In this document: positions 17,433 to 27,592 of the stretch, piece after piece
Layout of the letters: each line of letters begins with the position of its first letter
Position numbering within the stretch: the first letter of the stretch is position 1
Assembly: GCA_025362585.1 (NCBI GenBank)
Contig: JANYFR010000040.1
Location: forward strand, 1 to 44,590
DNA: 44,590 nt
Source: Acidimicrobiales bacterium
GTDB lineage: Bacteria; Actinomycetota; Acidimicrobiia; Acidimicrobiales; RAAP-2
Direction of reading: 5' to 3'
Made by a program: the position numbers and the translations under genes
Notes under the pieces: generated by a model
The model's input: only the letters and a program-made list of their open reading frames with translations
Told to the model about the DNA's origin: nothing
Database searches by the model: none

Positions 17433-20237
17433 GTGGCCCGTGCGTTAGTAATCGTCGAATCGGTTGCCAAGGCGACGCGAATCCAGGACATGCTCGGCAG
17501 CGACTACATCGTGAAGCCCTCCATCGGGCACATTCGAGACCTACCCCAGAGCGCCGCGGACATTCCGGCCTCGGTGAAGGGCGAGAAGTGGGCTCGCCTC
17601 GGGATCAACGTCGGCGACCACTTCAAGCCGGTCTACGTCATCTCGAGCGACCGTAAGAAGATTGTCGCGGAGCTGAAGGCCGCGCTCAAGCAGGTCGACG
17701 AGCTCTACCTCGCGACCGACGAAGACCGCGAGGGCGAGGCCATTGCCTGGCACCTCCAGGAGGTGCTGAACCCGCAGGTCCCGGTGAAGCGGATGGTCTT
17801 TCACGAAATCACCCCCGCCGCCATTGCCCGGGCCGTCAGTGAGACCCGCGACCTGGACCTGCGCCTCGTCGACGCCCAAGAGGGCCGTCGCTTCCTCGAC
17901 CGGCTCGTGGGCTACGAGGTCTCGCCAGTGTTGTGGCGGGCCGTCGACAAGGCCCGGTCGGCCGGACGCGTGCAGTCGGTAGCGATTCGACTGGTCTGCG
18001 AGCGAGAGCGCGAACGAATGGCCTTCACCTCAGCGACGTGGTTCGACGTCACCGCGACGCTCGCCGCCGCCAGCGCCACCTTCGACGCCACCGTCGATTC
18101 GGTGAACGGGTCGACTCTCGCCACCGGCAAGAACTTCGATGCCGCCGGGCGACTCGAAGGGTCGGCCCAGGTCGAAGTGCTTCGGGCGACGTCGGCGAAT
18201 GCGCTCGCGCAACGCCTGGTCGTGGCGGACGTTCGTGTGATCACCATTGCCTCGACGCCGCGCACCCAGCGCCCCCAGCCGCCGTTCATGACGTCGTCGC
18301 TGCAGATCGAGGCCAGTCGCAAGCTGCGCTTTGACCCCGAGCGCACCATGCGCGCCGCCCAGCGACTCTACGAGCAGGGTTGGATCACCTACATGCGTAC
18401 CGACTCCACGACCCTGTCGGACGAGGCGATCCGCGCGGCGCGCTCGATGGCGGGAGCGATGTTCGGGGACGACTACGTCGCCGACGCGCCGCGGCGCTAC
18501 GACCGCAAGGTGAAGAACGCCCAGGAGGCGCACGAGGCAATTCGGCCCGCCGGCGAATCGTTTCGAACCCTCGACGAGGCCCACTCCCTGCTCGGCGGCG
18601 ACGAGCTCGCCGTCTACGACCTCGTCTGGAAGCGCACCATCGCCTCGCAGATGGTCGACGCCCGTCTGACCCAGGACCGCGTGCGCCTGGCCGCGACGTT
18701 GAGCGACGTCGCGGACTTCGAGGGGCCCGTCGAAGTCGGTCTCAGCGCCACCGGACTGCGCATTGAGTTTGCGGGCTTTCGTCGCGCCTACGTCGAAGGG
18801 ACCGACGACCCCGAGGCCGAGCTCGCCGACCAGGAGAGGATCCTGCCGGCGCTGCGCGAGGGCGAAGTGGTGCCGGTGCGCAGCGCCGAGGCGAAGGGCC
18901 ACGACACCCAGCCGCCCGACCGCTTCTCGGAGGCGACGCTCATCAAGAAGCTCGAGGACCTCGGCATCGGTCGCCCGTCGACCTACGCGTCGGTCATGAA
19001 GACGATCGACCGGCGCGGGTACGTCTGGAAGAAGGGCAAGGCGCTCGTGCCGGCCTTTCGCGCCTTCGCGGTCGTGAACCTGCTGCAGCTCTATTTCGCT
19101 GACCTCGTCGACTACCAGTTCACGGCGTCGATGGAGGACGATCTGGACCAGATCGCCCAGGGTCGCCAGGACCTCGAGCCGTGGTTGCGCAAGTTCTACT
19201 TCGGCGATCCCCACGCCGAGACCGAGCTGGCCCGCGCCGGTCTCGAGAAGATGACCCACCAGCAGCACGAGTTCGACTTCGCGGCGATCAACTCCATCCC
19301 CCTCGGCACGGCGCCCGACGGCGTTGCCGTCAGCGTGCGCAGTGGACGTTACGGCCCCTACCTGGTCCACGGGGAGGACCGGGTCTCGATCCCCGAGTCC
19401 ACCGAGCCCGATTCGCTGAGCCTCGGGCGCGCCCTCGAACTGCTCGCGGCGCCGAGCAACGACCGCGAGCTCGGCGTCGACGAGGCGACCGGGCTGGCGA
19501 TCTTCTTGAAGGCCGGACGTTACGGACCGTACGTGCAGGTCGGCGAGATGAGTGACCCCAAGGAGAAGCCCCGGACCGCTTCGCTGTTCTCGACCATGTC
19601 ACCCGAGACCGTCTCGCTCGAGGACGCGAAGCGACTCCTGACCCTGCCGCGCACCTTGGGCGACCACCCCGACAACGGCGAGCCGGTCACCGCTCAGAAC
19701 GGTCGCTACGGTCCGTACATCACCTGGGGTAAGGAGAGTCGGTCGCTCGAGAACGAGAACCAGATATTCACCGTCGACCTCGACCGAGCGCTGGCGCTGC
19801 TCGCCCAACCCAAGCAACGCGGCCGTCGTGCCGCGGCCGGGCCCCTCAAGGAACTCGGCGAAGACTCCGTCACGAAAAAGCACGTCGTCGTGCGGACCGG
19901 TCGCTTCGGCCTCTACGTCACCGACGGTGAGACCAACGCCACGTTGCGTCTCGGAGACACGCCCGAGAGCATCACGCTCGATCGCGCCTGTGAGTTGCTC
20001 GCCGAACGACGCAACGCCGAGCCGTCGTCGAGACCTCGCAAGGTCGCGAAGAAGAGCCCCGCGAAGAAGAGCCCCGCGAAGAAGAGTGCCGCGAAGAAGA
20101 GCACCGCGAAGAAGAGCACCGCCAAGAAGCCGGCAACCAAGAAGGTGACCGGCGCCGAGAAGCGCGCCGCTGTCGCCAAGGGCGCCACGACCAACGCGGC
20201 CCTTAGCGCAGTGGTGCACCAGCCGGGCGAATCGTGA
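17433..20237 (+). CDS. topA: DNA topoisomerase I with lysine-rich tail
   Basis: The 934-residue type IA enzyme relaxes negative supercoils. It has the TOPRIM domain (LVIVESVAKA at the start, ATDEDREGEAIAWHL) and the active-site Tyr320 in ITYMRTDSTTLS. In place of zinc fingers there are four topoisomerase C-terminal repeats, marked by GRYGPYLVHG, GRYGPYVQVG, GRYGPYITWG and GRFGLYVTDG. The end is a Lys/Ala/Ser/Pro tail of KKSPA-type repeats, a known actinobacterial feature that raises processivity on DNA. The GTG at 17433 is chosen because it gives the family start (ARALVIVES) and has GGAGAGG 8 bases before it; GTGs at 17424 and 17427 are too close to that site. tmk overlaps its stop. Confidence 0.96.
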   Translation: MARALVIVESVAKATRIQDMLGSDYIVKPSIGHIRDLPQSAADIPASVKGEKWARLGINVGDHFKPVYVISSDRKKIVAELKAALKQVDELYLATDEDREGEAIAWHLQEVLNPQVPVKRMVFHEITPAAIARAVSETRDLDLRLVDAQEGRRFLDRLVGYEVSPVLWRAVDKARSAGRVQSVAIRLVCERERERMAFTSATWFDVTATLAAASATFDATVDSVNGSTLATGKNFDAAGRLEGSAQVEVLRATSANALAQRLVVADVRVITIASTPRTQRPQPPFMTSSLQIEASRKLRFDPERTMRAAQRLYEQGWITYMRTDSTTLSDEAIRAARSMAGAMFGDDYVADAPRRYDRKVKNAQEAHEAIRPAGESFRTLDEAHSLLGGDELAVYDLVWKRTIASQMVDARLTQDRVRLAATLSDVADFEGPVEVGLSATGLRIEFAGFRRAYVEGTDDPEAELADQERILPALREGEVVPVRSAEAKGHDTQPPDRFSEATLIKKLEDLGIGRPSTYASVMKTIDRRGYVWKKGKALVPAFRAFAVVNLLQLYFADLVDYQFTASMEDDLDQIAQGRQDLEPWLRKFYFGDPHAETELARAGLEKMTHQQHEFDFAAINSIPLGTAPDGVAVSVRSGRYGPYLVHGEDRVSIPESTEPDSLSLGRALELLAAPSNDRELGVDEATGLAIFLKAGRYGPYVQVGEMSDPKEKPRTASLFSTMSPETVSLEDAKRLLTLPRTLGDHPDNGEPVTAQNGRYGPYITWGKESRSLENENQIFTVDLDRALALLAQPKQRGRRAAAGPLKELGEDSVTKKHVVVRTGRFGLYVTDGETNATLRLGDTPESITLDRACELLAERRNAEPSSRPRKVAKKSPAKKSPAKKSAAKKSTAKKSTAKKPATKKVTGAEKRAAVAKGATTNAALSAVVHQPGES
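20046..20135 (+). repeat. 15-bp tandem repeat coding the TopA tail
   Basis: Six tandem 15-base units, consensus GCGAAGAAGAGCMCC, encode the repeated AKKS(P/A/T) tail of TopA. The first two units are identical, as are the fourth and fifth, and the sixth is diverged. Such arrays can change copy number by slippage in steps of five residues. Confidence 0.9.
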
Positions 20238-20848
20238 GTTCGCGGGGACTCTTCATTGTCTTTGAGGGCGGTGACGCGAGCGGCAAGAGCACGCAGGCGC
20301 GTCGCGTCGCCGAGCACCACGACGCGTACTTCACCTTCGAGCCCGGCGACACCCCTCTCGGGATTGAACTTCGGCGCTGGGTCCTCGACGCGTCGACCGA
20401 GATGTCGCCAGTGACCGAGGCACTGCTCATGCTGTCGGACCGTGCGCACCACGTGCGCACGGTGATCGAACCGACGCTCGCGAGCGGTCGCTCGCTCGTG
20501 AGTGATCGATACTTCGCCTCGACGCTGGCCTACCAGGGGTTCGGCGGAGGCGTCGACCTGGAGCGACTACGCGCGGCGACCGACCTGGCGATTGGCACGT
20601 GCCGCCCCGACCTGACGATCCTGATCGACCTCTCCCTCGAGGTCGCCAACGAGCGCCGGGTCTTTGATGCGAAGGATCGCTTCGAATCGGCCGACTTCGA
20701 CTTCCATCAGCGCGTCCGCGATGGCTATCTTGCGTTGGCCGCGTCCTACGGTGACGCGTGGTGCGTCGTTGACGGTTCGCGCACCGAGGCCGAGGTCGCG
20801 GCCCTAATCGACGAGCGCCTCGCCGCCCTGCCGTGGTCCCGTGCCTGA
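20234..20848 (+). CDS. tmk: Thymidylate kinase
   Basis: The 204-residue protein phosphorylates dTMP to dTDP. It has the P-loop FEGGDASGKST (about residues 10-20), the DR(Y) substrate motif in SDRYFASTLAYQG, and the LID-like DRFESADFDFHQRVRDGY. The P-loop has Ala where most enzymes have Gly or Glu (GxDGxGKST), a minor change. Its GTG overlaps the topA stop by 4 bases and its own stop overlaps the holB start, so the three genes form one unit for DNA replication. Confidence 0.93.
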   Translation: MSSRGLFIVFEGGDASGKSTQARRVAEHHDAYFTFEPGDTPLGIELRRWVLDASTEMSPVTEALLMLSDRAHHVRTVIEPTLASGRSLVSDRYFASTLAYQGFGGGVDLERLRAATDLAIGTCRPDLTILIDLSLEVANERRVFDAKDRFESADFDFHQRVRDGYLALAASYGDAWCVVDGSRTEAEVAALIDERLAALPWSRA

Positions 20849-21926
20849 CGTCTTTGATGCCCTCGTCGGCCAAGATCGAGCGGTCGCCTCAATGCGTCAG
20901 TACGCGAAGGGCCCGGTGCACGCCTACCTCTTCAACGGTCCCGTCGGTTCGAGCCTGCGCGACACGGCGCGGACCTTCGCCGCGGCCCTCCAATGTCGAG
21001 AGCACGGCTGCGGTCGTTGCGAAGCCTGCCGACTGGTCCTGAGCGACAACGATCCCGACGTCTACTTCGCCGAACGGGCCGGCGTCTCGTGGCGCATTGA
21101 CGAGCTGCGTGAGGCCGATCGCGTTGGTCGTCGCCGCCCCCTCGGCGCCGGGTACCAGATCATCGTGATCGAGGACGTGGAGTTGACGACGACCGGGTCG
21201 TCACCGAGTGCCGCCGCCCTGTTGAAGTCCCTCGAGGAGCCGCCCTCGCGGACCGTCTATCTGCTGACCGCCGAGGACGTGCCCCCGGCCCTCGACACCA
21301 TCTCGTCGCGCTGCGTCGAGGTGAAGCTGAAGGTTCTGAGCGAAGCAGATCTGCGCGAGGTCCTCGTGCGTGAGGGCGCCGACGCGCCCGCCGCGGAAGT
21401 GGCGGCCAACGCCGCCAACGGCAACCTGCGCCGGGCGCGGGTGCTCGTGCGCGATCCGGCCCTCGCGGAGCGCATCGCCCAGTGGCGCGCCGTGCCCGAG
21501 CGACTGAATGGGACCCCGGCGACGTCCAGCGCTCTGGCCCAGGCGATCTCCGCGGCGCTCGACGAGGCGATCGCGCCACTCCAGCAGATGCAGGAGGAGG
21601 AGATGGCGCTACGGGTGCAGGACTCGCGCGAGATGGGCCAGCGAGGCGTCGCGAATCGACGCGACATTGAGGCCCAGTTCAAGCGTGAACAGCGTCGTTT
21701 TCGAATCGACGAACTGCGCTTCGGCCTCACGGCCCTCACGAACGTTTACCGCGAGCGCCTCGTCGACAACCTGAGCGCGGCGCCGGACCAGTCGCGCAGC
21801 GACTATCGCGTCGGCGCGTCCATGAGTGCCATCGACGTCGTCGCCGAGGCCAACCGACGACTCTCGTCGAACATCGACGAGACACTTCTGTTAAACGACC
21901 TGATGCTCTCGTTGATGGCGTTCTAG
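20841..21926 (+). CDS. holB: DNA polymerase III delta' subunit
   Basis: The 361-residue AAA+ clamp-loader subunit begins DVFDALVGQDRAV. It has a zinc-binding CREHGCGRCEAC, the SLEEPPSRTVYLLTAE region and the SRC motif (ISSRCVEV). The Walker A position reads GPVGSSLRDTA and has lost the GK(S/T), so it should not bind ATP, as in E. coli delta'. It loads the beta clamp with DnaX and delta. Its GTG overlaps the tmk stop by 8 bases. The C-terminal domain has a Gln/Glu-rich helix (about residues 245-260). Confidence 0.92.
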   Translation: MPDVFDALVGQDRAVASMRQYAKGPVHAYLFNGPVGSSLRDTARTFAAALQCREHGCGRCEACRLVLSDNDPDVYFAERAGVSWRIDELREADRVGRRRPLGAGYQIIVIEDVELTTTGSSPSAAALLKSLEEPPSRTVYLLTAEDVPPALDTISSRCVEVKLKVLSEADLREVLVREGADAPAAEVAANAANGNLRRARVLVRDPALAERIAQWRAVPERLNGTPATSSALAQAISAALDEAIAPLQQMQEEEMALRVQDSREMGQRGVANRRDIEAQFKREQRRFRIDELRFGLTALTNVYRERLVDNLSAAPDQSRSDYRVGASMSAIDVVAEANRRLSSNIDETLLLNDLMLSLMAF

Positions 21927-21931
21927 CCTGG

Positions 21932-21954
21932 TGGCCGGGGATCGTCGCCGGTCA
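21932..21954 (+). terminator. Possible hairpin terminator after holB
   Basis: TGGCCGG pairs with CCGGTCA (one G-U pair) over a 9-base loop, six bases after the holB stop and before tRNA-Thr. No clear U-run follows directly. A TAGTCT element (21961-21966), 11 bases before the tRNA, may be the -10 of its promoter. Confidence 0.4.
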
Positions 21955-21976
21955 ATCGGGTAGTCTTTCTCCCTGC

Positions 21977-23337
<1,361 letters not shown>

Positions 23338-23363
<26 letters not shown>

Positions 23364-24624
23364 GACTGGGGCCTTCCGGAGTGAGCAGATCGTCGAAGTT
23401 GCGTTGGGGGCTTGCCAGCGCGGCCAGTTCCGCCAGCCCCGTCACGTCGGCCCACTCGTCGAGACGACTGACCTGCGCGAGCGCGACGGCACTCTCGTCG
23501 GGATCGCCCACGCACTCGAACGGTTTGTGGTCGAGGCCTACGCCCACGAGGACGCGTAACTGGTCCAGGCGCGCGGGATCGCTGAGAGGTTCATTCGCGA
23601 AAATCTTTCGAAGGGCGGCGCGCGAGAGGAACGGCGCGAGGATCAGGTTGACGAAGAGGCACTTGTCGCACGTGCCGCACCAAGCGGTCGCGCGCATCTC
23701 GCGCGCTTGGGCAAAGGCGCGGTTGCAACTTCGAAAGACGTGGTGGTAACGCTCGTGGTGGGCGAAGGACTGAGCGACCCACAGCTCGCTGCGATCACGC
23801 AGGAAACTGGCCACCACGAACTCGTCGCCGATGCGCTCGGTGACGGCGTTCGCGATCAGCCGTTCGGCATCCCAGGACTTACTCCACTGGTGGTTGATGT
23901 CAGCGTCGTGCCAGCGAAGATTGGGCACCGACGCGGAGTGTTCGTTGCTCATCACGACCGCGCCCCGGCCCGACGCGAGTGCCGCGACCACCGCCAGCAG
24001 CGTGATCATCGCGGTCACCGGCACGTGGCCGGCGAAGAAGGAGTCGTCGTTACGAATGATCTGGCCGTCGATGACCCGCGTCGCGCGCACGACGCCGAGG
24101 CCGGTCACTTCGGCCGTCTCCTCGAGCGGACTGAAGCGTCCGCTCGCGGGGCTGACGATGAACAGGGATCGTTCCAGGCGTCCGGCGAGCTCGGCGACGC
24201 TCACCACCGAGTCGATACCGCCGCCAAAGGGGATGAGCGCACGTCCGGCGTCGACGGAGGGCGTGCAACGCTCCGTCGCCGATCCGCCTTCGATGACCAC
24301 GTCGCCGAGCGGTAGGTCGTTGCGATAGGCGAACTCACCGAGGCCGTCGTGGAGGGCGGCGTGCAGGAGGGCCCGGCCCCGGTCGCCGAGCGGGGTGGTC
24401 CCGATGTCCACACGCCGCGCGGCGCCCGCCTTGTAGTAGGAGAGTCCCGCGATCAGGTACCACAGCTCGGCGACCGCCCGGACCGCCGGCGTCTCGAGGG
24501 TGCCGACCCCCTCGAACGTCACCCGCTCGATGAAGTCGCGGTCATCGAGTCGGTAGTGGCCCACGAGCGCGTCGGCGCTGACGTCGAGGCCGACGTAGCG
24601 AAAGACCTCCGCGCGTCTCTTCAT
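23338..24624 (-). CDS. murL: MurL-type UDP-MurNAc-L-Ala-L-Glu epimerase
   Basis: The 428-residue protein matches the MurL family, which turns the terminal L-Glu of UDP-MurNAc-L-Ala-L-Glu into D-Glu with ATP and Mg2+ (known from Xanthomonas). Visible features are the PP-loop-like IPFGGGIDSVVS (GGGIDS at 134-139), the conserved SNEHSASVPN at 226-235, HQWSKSWDAE, and a CGTCDKC cysteine cluster (C316, C319, C322). It normally works with MurD2 in place of the glutamate racemase MurI plus MurD pathway. The ATG overlaps the pgeF stop (ATGA), and its end overlaps murD2, so pgeF-murL-murD2 is one translational unit. Activity in this organism is inference. Confidence 0.88.
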
Positions 24625-25397
24625 GCGAGCTCCTCGTCCAGTGCGACTCTCATGCTAGGACGACGCGCCACGAGTGCGATGCGACCGCAGGGTCGCGCGG
24701 CCCGGTCGCTAAAGAACGTCTCCGCGCCGTCGGTCGATTGACGCGAACGCGAAATGTTGCGCACGTCGACCCCGAGGCGCTCGAGCCGGTCGACCGTGAC
24801 AACCCCGAGGTCGAGACGTGACCGGTCGCCCAGGTCGGGGTGGAGTGCCCTCGCGACGTCGATGAAGCGCCCCGCGACGTCGGGACCGACCTGGTAGCCC
24901 TCACCCGAGATGCACGGACCGATGAAGGCGTGGACCGAACGTGGGACGGCGAACAGGCGCATCGCGCTGGTGAGCACGCCGGCGTCCAGACCCCGCCACC
25001 CCGCGTGGATAACGGCGAAGCGGGTCGAGGACTCGTCGACCAGTAGTAGGGGCACGCAGTCCGCGACGAGCACGCAGAGGGCGCCGTCGTCGCCGTCGCT
25101 CCACAGACCGTCGGCGCACGTCGATTGAACGGCCGAGGTGCCCTGGACGACGTCGGTGCCGTGCACTTGGCGAACGATGGTGAGCCGCTCGACGCCGCTG
25201 GCCTCCGCGACCCGTCGTCGATTCTCGATGACGTGGTCGGCGAGGTCACCCACGTGGTCGCCGAGATTCAGCGACTCGTAGGGACCGGCACTCACGCCAC
25301 CAAAGCGATCGGTGACGAAGGCGTCGACGCCGAAGCGACGAGCGCCGACGAAGGCGTGGACTCCGAGGGTGCCTCTCATTTCGAGCGAGAGCGTCAC
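24621..25397 (-). CDS. pgeF: Peptidoglycan editing factor PgeF (YfiH/laccase-domain)
   Basis: About 258 residues. The protein has the DUF152/laccase-domain signatures: TDRFGGVSAGPYESLNLGDH, VRQVHGTDV, LVADCVPLLL, AVIHAGWRGL and IGPCISGEGYQVG. The conserved His and Cys of the metal site are visible. E. coli YfiH removes wrongly added L-Ser from UDP-MurNAc intermediates; other members are annotated as polyphenol oxidase or purine nucleoside enzymes. The start chosen is the GTG at 25397, which forms a GTGA overlap with the fur stop; an ATG at 25379 is also possible. The gene sits ahead of murL and murD2, which favours the peptidoglycan role. Confidence 0.88.
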   Translation of the reverse strand: MTLSLEMRGTLGVHAFVGARRFGVDAFVTDRFGGVSAGPYESLNLGDHVGDLADHVIENRRRVAEASGVERLTIVRQVHGTDVVQGTSAVQSTCADGLWSDGDDGALCVLVADCVPLLLVDESSTRFAVIHAGWRGLDAGVLTSAMRLFAVPRSVHAFIGPCISGEGYQVGPDVAGRFIDVARALHPDLGDRSRLDLGVVTVDRLERLGVDVRNISRSRQSTDGAETFFSDRAARPCGRIALVARRPSMRVALDEELA

Positions 25398-25786
25398 CGC
25401 GGTTGACACGACGTGCAGACGCCGGTGAACTCCACGACGTGACGCAGATCGCGGTAGCCGAATCGACCTCCGATGTCGTTGGTCCACTGTTCGAGGTCCG
25501 GGGCGTCCACCTCAACCGTGGCGCCGCACTGACGACACGACAGGTGGTGGTGGTGGGCCTCGACGACGCAGCGCCGGTAGAGGCTTTCGCCCCGGTCGGT
25601 CATAACGACGTCGACCTCGCCACTCGAGACCAGCTTCTTCAGCTGGGTGTACACCGTGGCCAGGGCCACCTGGCCGCTGTCGCTGCGAATTCGCGAGTGG
25701 AGTTCCTGGGCGCTCACGAAGCCCTGGACTCTCGTGAGGACGTCGAGCACTTCGCGGCGCTGCACGGTATTGCGGGGAGTGGCCAC
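25394..25786 (-). CDS. Fur-family metal-dependent repressor
   Basis: About 130 residues with the Fur winged helix (RREVLDVLTRVQGFVSAQELH, then ATVYTQLKKLVSSGEV), the metal-site HHHHLSCRQCG and a C-terminal CTSC. The two CxxC pairs suggest a structural zinc. Fur-family members sense Fe, Zn, Mn or peroxide. Placement divergent from a TroA/ZnuA-type transporter makes a Zur- or Mur-like role most likely. The start chosen is the GTG at 25786; longer readings run through the intergenic operator region into the znuA-like gene. It heads the pgeF-murL-murD2 operon. Confidence 0.88.
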   Translation of the reverse strand: MATPRNTVQRREVLDVLTRVQGFVSAQELHSRIRSDSGQVALATVYTQLKKLVSSGEVDVVMTDRGESLYRRCVVEAHHHHLSCRQCGATVEVDAPDLEQWTNDIGGRFGYRDLRHVVEFTGVCTSCQPR

Positions 25787-25818
25787 GACGTGAAGCCTAA
25801 CGGGAGTGAGGTTGTTTT

Positions 25819-25856
25819 CTGGAATCGTTCCAACTAGTATAACTGGAATGGTTCTA
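25819..25856. promoter_or_regulatory. Twin palindromic operator between fur and the metal transporter
   Basis: Two near-identical 13-mers, TGGAATCGTTCCA (25820-25832, a perfect inverted repeat around TCG) and TGGAATGGTTCTA (25844-25856), lie with centres 24 bases apart. The extended unit CTGGAATSGTTC is a direct repeat. A TATAAC element (25838-25843) lies between them, just before the transporter's ATG at 25848, and the reverse strand reads TATACT for the fur side. The second box covers the start codon. This is the expected shape for a Fur-family operator controlling both directions; which metal and which protein bind is inference. Confidence 0.6.
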
Positions 25857-26744
25857 AAAACCGTCGTTCTCGTGACGGTCCTCATCGCCGCGACGCTCGG
25901 CGCGGTCGTGGTGATGGCCGCCAACGGCTCATCTCATTCCAATTCCTCGACCTTCATTATCTCGGGGGTCAGCGAATGGGGCGCACTCACCCGCCAGTTA
26001 GTCGGCCCCGACGCCACCGTCGTGTCGCTGCTCACTGACCCCAACGCCGACCCCCATCAGCACGAGGCGACGGTCAGGGACGCGGCCAACGTCTCGGGCG
26101 CGGCGATCGTCGTGGAAAACGGGGCCGGGTACGACACTTGGCTGTCCCAGCTCGTGGCGTCGTCGGGGACGAAGGCCGCCGTTCTGAACGTGGGTCGATT
26201 GACCGGCGTGAGCCCAGGCCACAATCCTCACCTCTTCTACAGCGTCCGGGCCGCCCGTGCACTCGTGCGAGCCGTCACCTTCCAACTCGCCCATCGCAGG
26301 GGTTTTGTCACTCTGCGCGGTCGCTCGAGGACACTCCTGGCCGCCCTGCGTGGTGTGGAGGCCAACATCGGGGCTATCGCTCACGCCTGCGCCAACGTGA
26401 AGGTCGCCTCCACTGAAGACGTCGCGAGCTACCTCCTGCTCGACGCCAAGCTGCGGATCGTGACGCCCGAGAGACTGCGACTCGCGGTGGGCAATGGAGT
26501 GGACCCGTCAGTGCAGGACCTCGCCACCGCCCTCAGTCAACTGCGGACCCATCCGGCGTTTCTGATCGACAACGTCCAGACCGCGACGCCGCTCACCAAC
26601 GAGATCGTCGCTCAGGCGAAGGCGTCGCACGTTCCCATCATCAAGGTGACCGAGACGATGAGGGGCTCTGACTACGTTGGTTTCTTAAGCGGCGTCGTGA
26701 GCGCGATGCGCGTCGACTTGAAGAGGCAGGGCTGCCTCAAGTGA
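25848..26744 (+). CDS. TroA/ZnuA-family metal ABC transporter, substrate-binding protein
   Basis: About 298 residues with a hydrophobic N-terminal segment (residues 4-22) that has no lipobox cysteine, so it is a signal peptide or anchor. Metal-ligand regions expected for the cluster A-I fold are visible: DPNADPHQHEATVRD and, later, GHNPHLFYSVRAA, each with His. It binds Zn2+ or Mn2+ and delivers it to the permease. The ATG at 25848 follows a TATAAC box by four bases, so translation may be leaderless. An upstream in-frame ATG at 25806 lies in the operator. The next gene overlaps its stop by 4 bases. Confidence 0.85.
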   Translation: MVLKTVVLVTVLIAATLGAVVVMAANGSSHSNSSTFIISGVSEWGALTRQLVGPDATVVSLLTDPNADPHQHEATVRDAANVSGAAIVVENGAGYDTWLSQLVASSGTKAAVLNVGRLTGVSPGHNPHLFYSVRAARALVRAVTFQLAHRRGFVTLRGRSRTLLAALRGVEANIGAIAHACANVKVASTEDVASYLLLDAKLRIVTPERLRLAVGNGVDPSVQDLATALSQLRTHPAFLIDNVQTATPLTNEIVAQAKASHVPIIKVTETMRGSDYVGFLSGVVSAMRVDLKRQGCLK

Positions 26745-27592
26745 GCGTTCTGTCTCTCGCCGGAGCGAGCGTCAGCCTCGGCGGTCGGGTCATCTGGCGT
26801 GACGCCTCCTTCTCGGTGGCTCGGGGCACGATCACGGCGGTCCTCGGTCCCAACGGATCGGGCAAGTCGACGTTGCTCAACGTGATTCTCGGGCTCATCG
26901 AACTCAGTGAGGGCGAACTCGAGGTCTTCGGCGAGCCGGCTCACCGGGGCAATCGACGCGTTGGTTTCATGGCCCAGACCCGGTCCGCTGACGCGACGAC
27001 GACACTGACGGGCCGCGACTACGTCGGCCTCGGCTTCGACGGTCCGCGCTTCGGGTGGGGTCGGGACCGCTCCAAGGGCGAAGTGGTCGCTCGGGCGCTC
27101 GCGCTCACCGGCACCACGTCGTTCGCCGATCGCCCGATGCACAGTCTGTCGGGGGGACAGCGCCAGCGCGTCGCCCTGGCTCACGCCAGCGTCTTCAAGC
27201 CCGACCTGCTGTTGCTCGATGAACCGCTCGCCGCTCTCGACCTCGCCGCCCAGGCCGAGATCGTCGACCTCATCAACCTCATACGCGACACGACCGGCGC
27301 CGCGATTGTCGTCGTCGCCCACGACCTCAATCCCCTCGCGCCCATCGTCGACCGGGTCCTGTGGATCGCCCGACGCCAGGTGCGCAGTGGCACCGTCGAG
27401 GAGGTTGTCAACGAACAGGTGTTGAGTGACCTGTACGGCCACCCGGTGGAGATTGTGGTGACCGCGCGCGGACGGCGGGTCATCGTCGGTCTCGAAGAGG
27501 AGTTCGCGCACCCCCATCCCCACGGCCACGACCACTCGCACGAAGTGGGCCACCAACATTTCGCCGACTTCTACGACGAGGAGAACCGGTGA
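26741..27592 (+). CDS. Metal ABC transporter ATPase with His-rich tail
   Basis: The 283-residue ATPase has Walker A GPNGSGKST, the signature LSGGQRQRV, Walker B LLLLDEP and the H-loop VVAHD. It powers the uptake system of this operon. The C-terminus carries a histidine-rich run (HPHPHGHDHSHEVGHQHF, about residues 255-275), usually found on zinc-binding proteins and permease loops rather than on the ATPase. Starts and stops overlap both neighbours by 4 bases (GTGA), so expression of the three subunits should be matched. Confidence 0.9.
   Translation: MSVLSLAGASVSLGGRVIWRDASFSVARGTITAVLGPNGSGKSTLLNVILGLIELSEGELEVFGEPAHRGNRRVGFMAQTRSADATTTLTGRDYVGLGFDGPRFGWGRDRSKGEVVARALALTGTTSFADRPMHSLSGGQRQRVALAHASVFKPDLLLLDEPLAALDLAAQAEIVDLINLIRDTTGAAIVVVAHDLNPLAPIVDRVLWIARRQVRSGTVEEVVNEQVLSDLYGHPVEIVVTARGRRVIVGLEEEFAHPHPHGHDHSHEVGHQHFADFYDEENR

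Noticed and set aside
18030-19370. 446-codon open frame on the minus strand inside topA
   Set aside because: It lies wholly antisense to well-supported topoisomerase domains and has a low-complexity composition typical of shadow frames. The same holds for 38470-39711 (inside clpC) and 30263-31216 (inside folE/folP).
20046-20135. Short regular repeats that could look like a CRISPR array
   Set aside because: There are no spacers; the units are contiguous, in frame, and encode the TopA tail.
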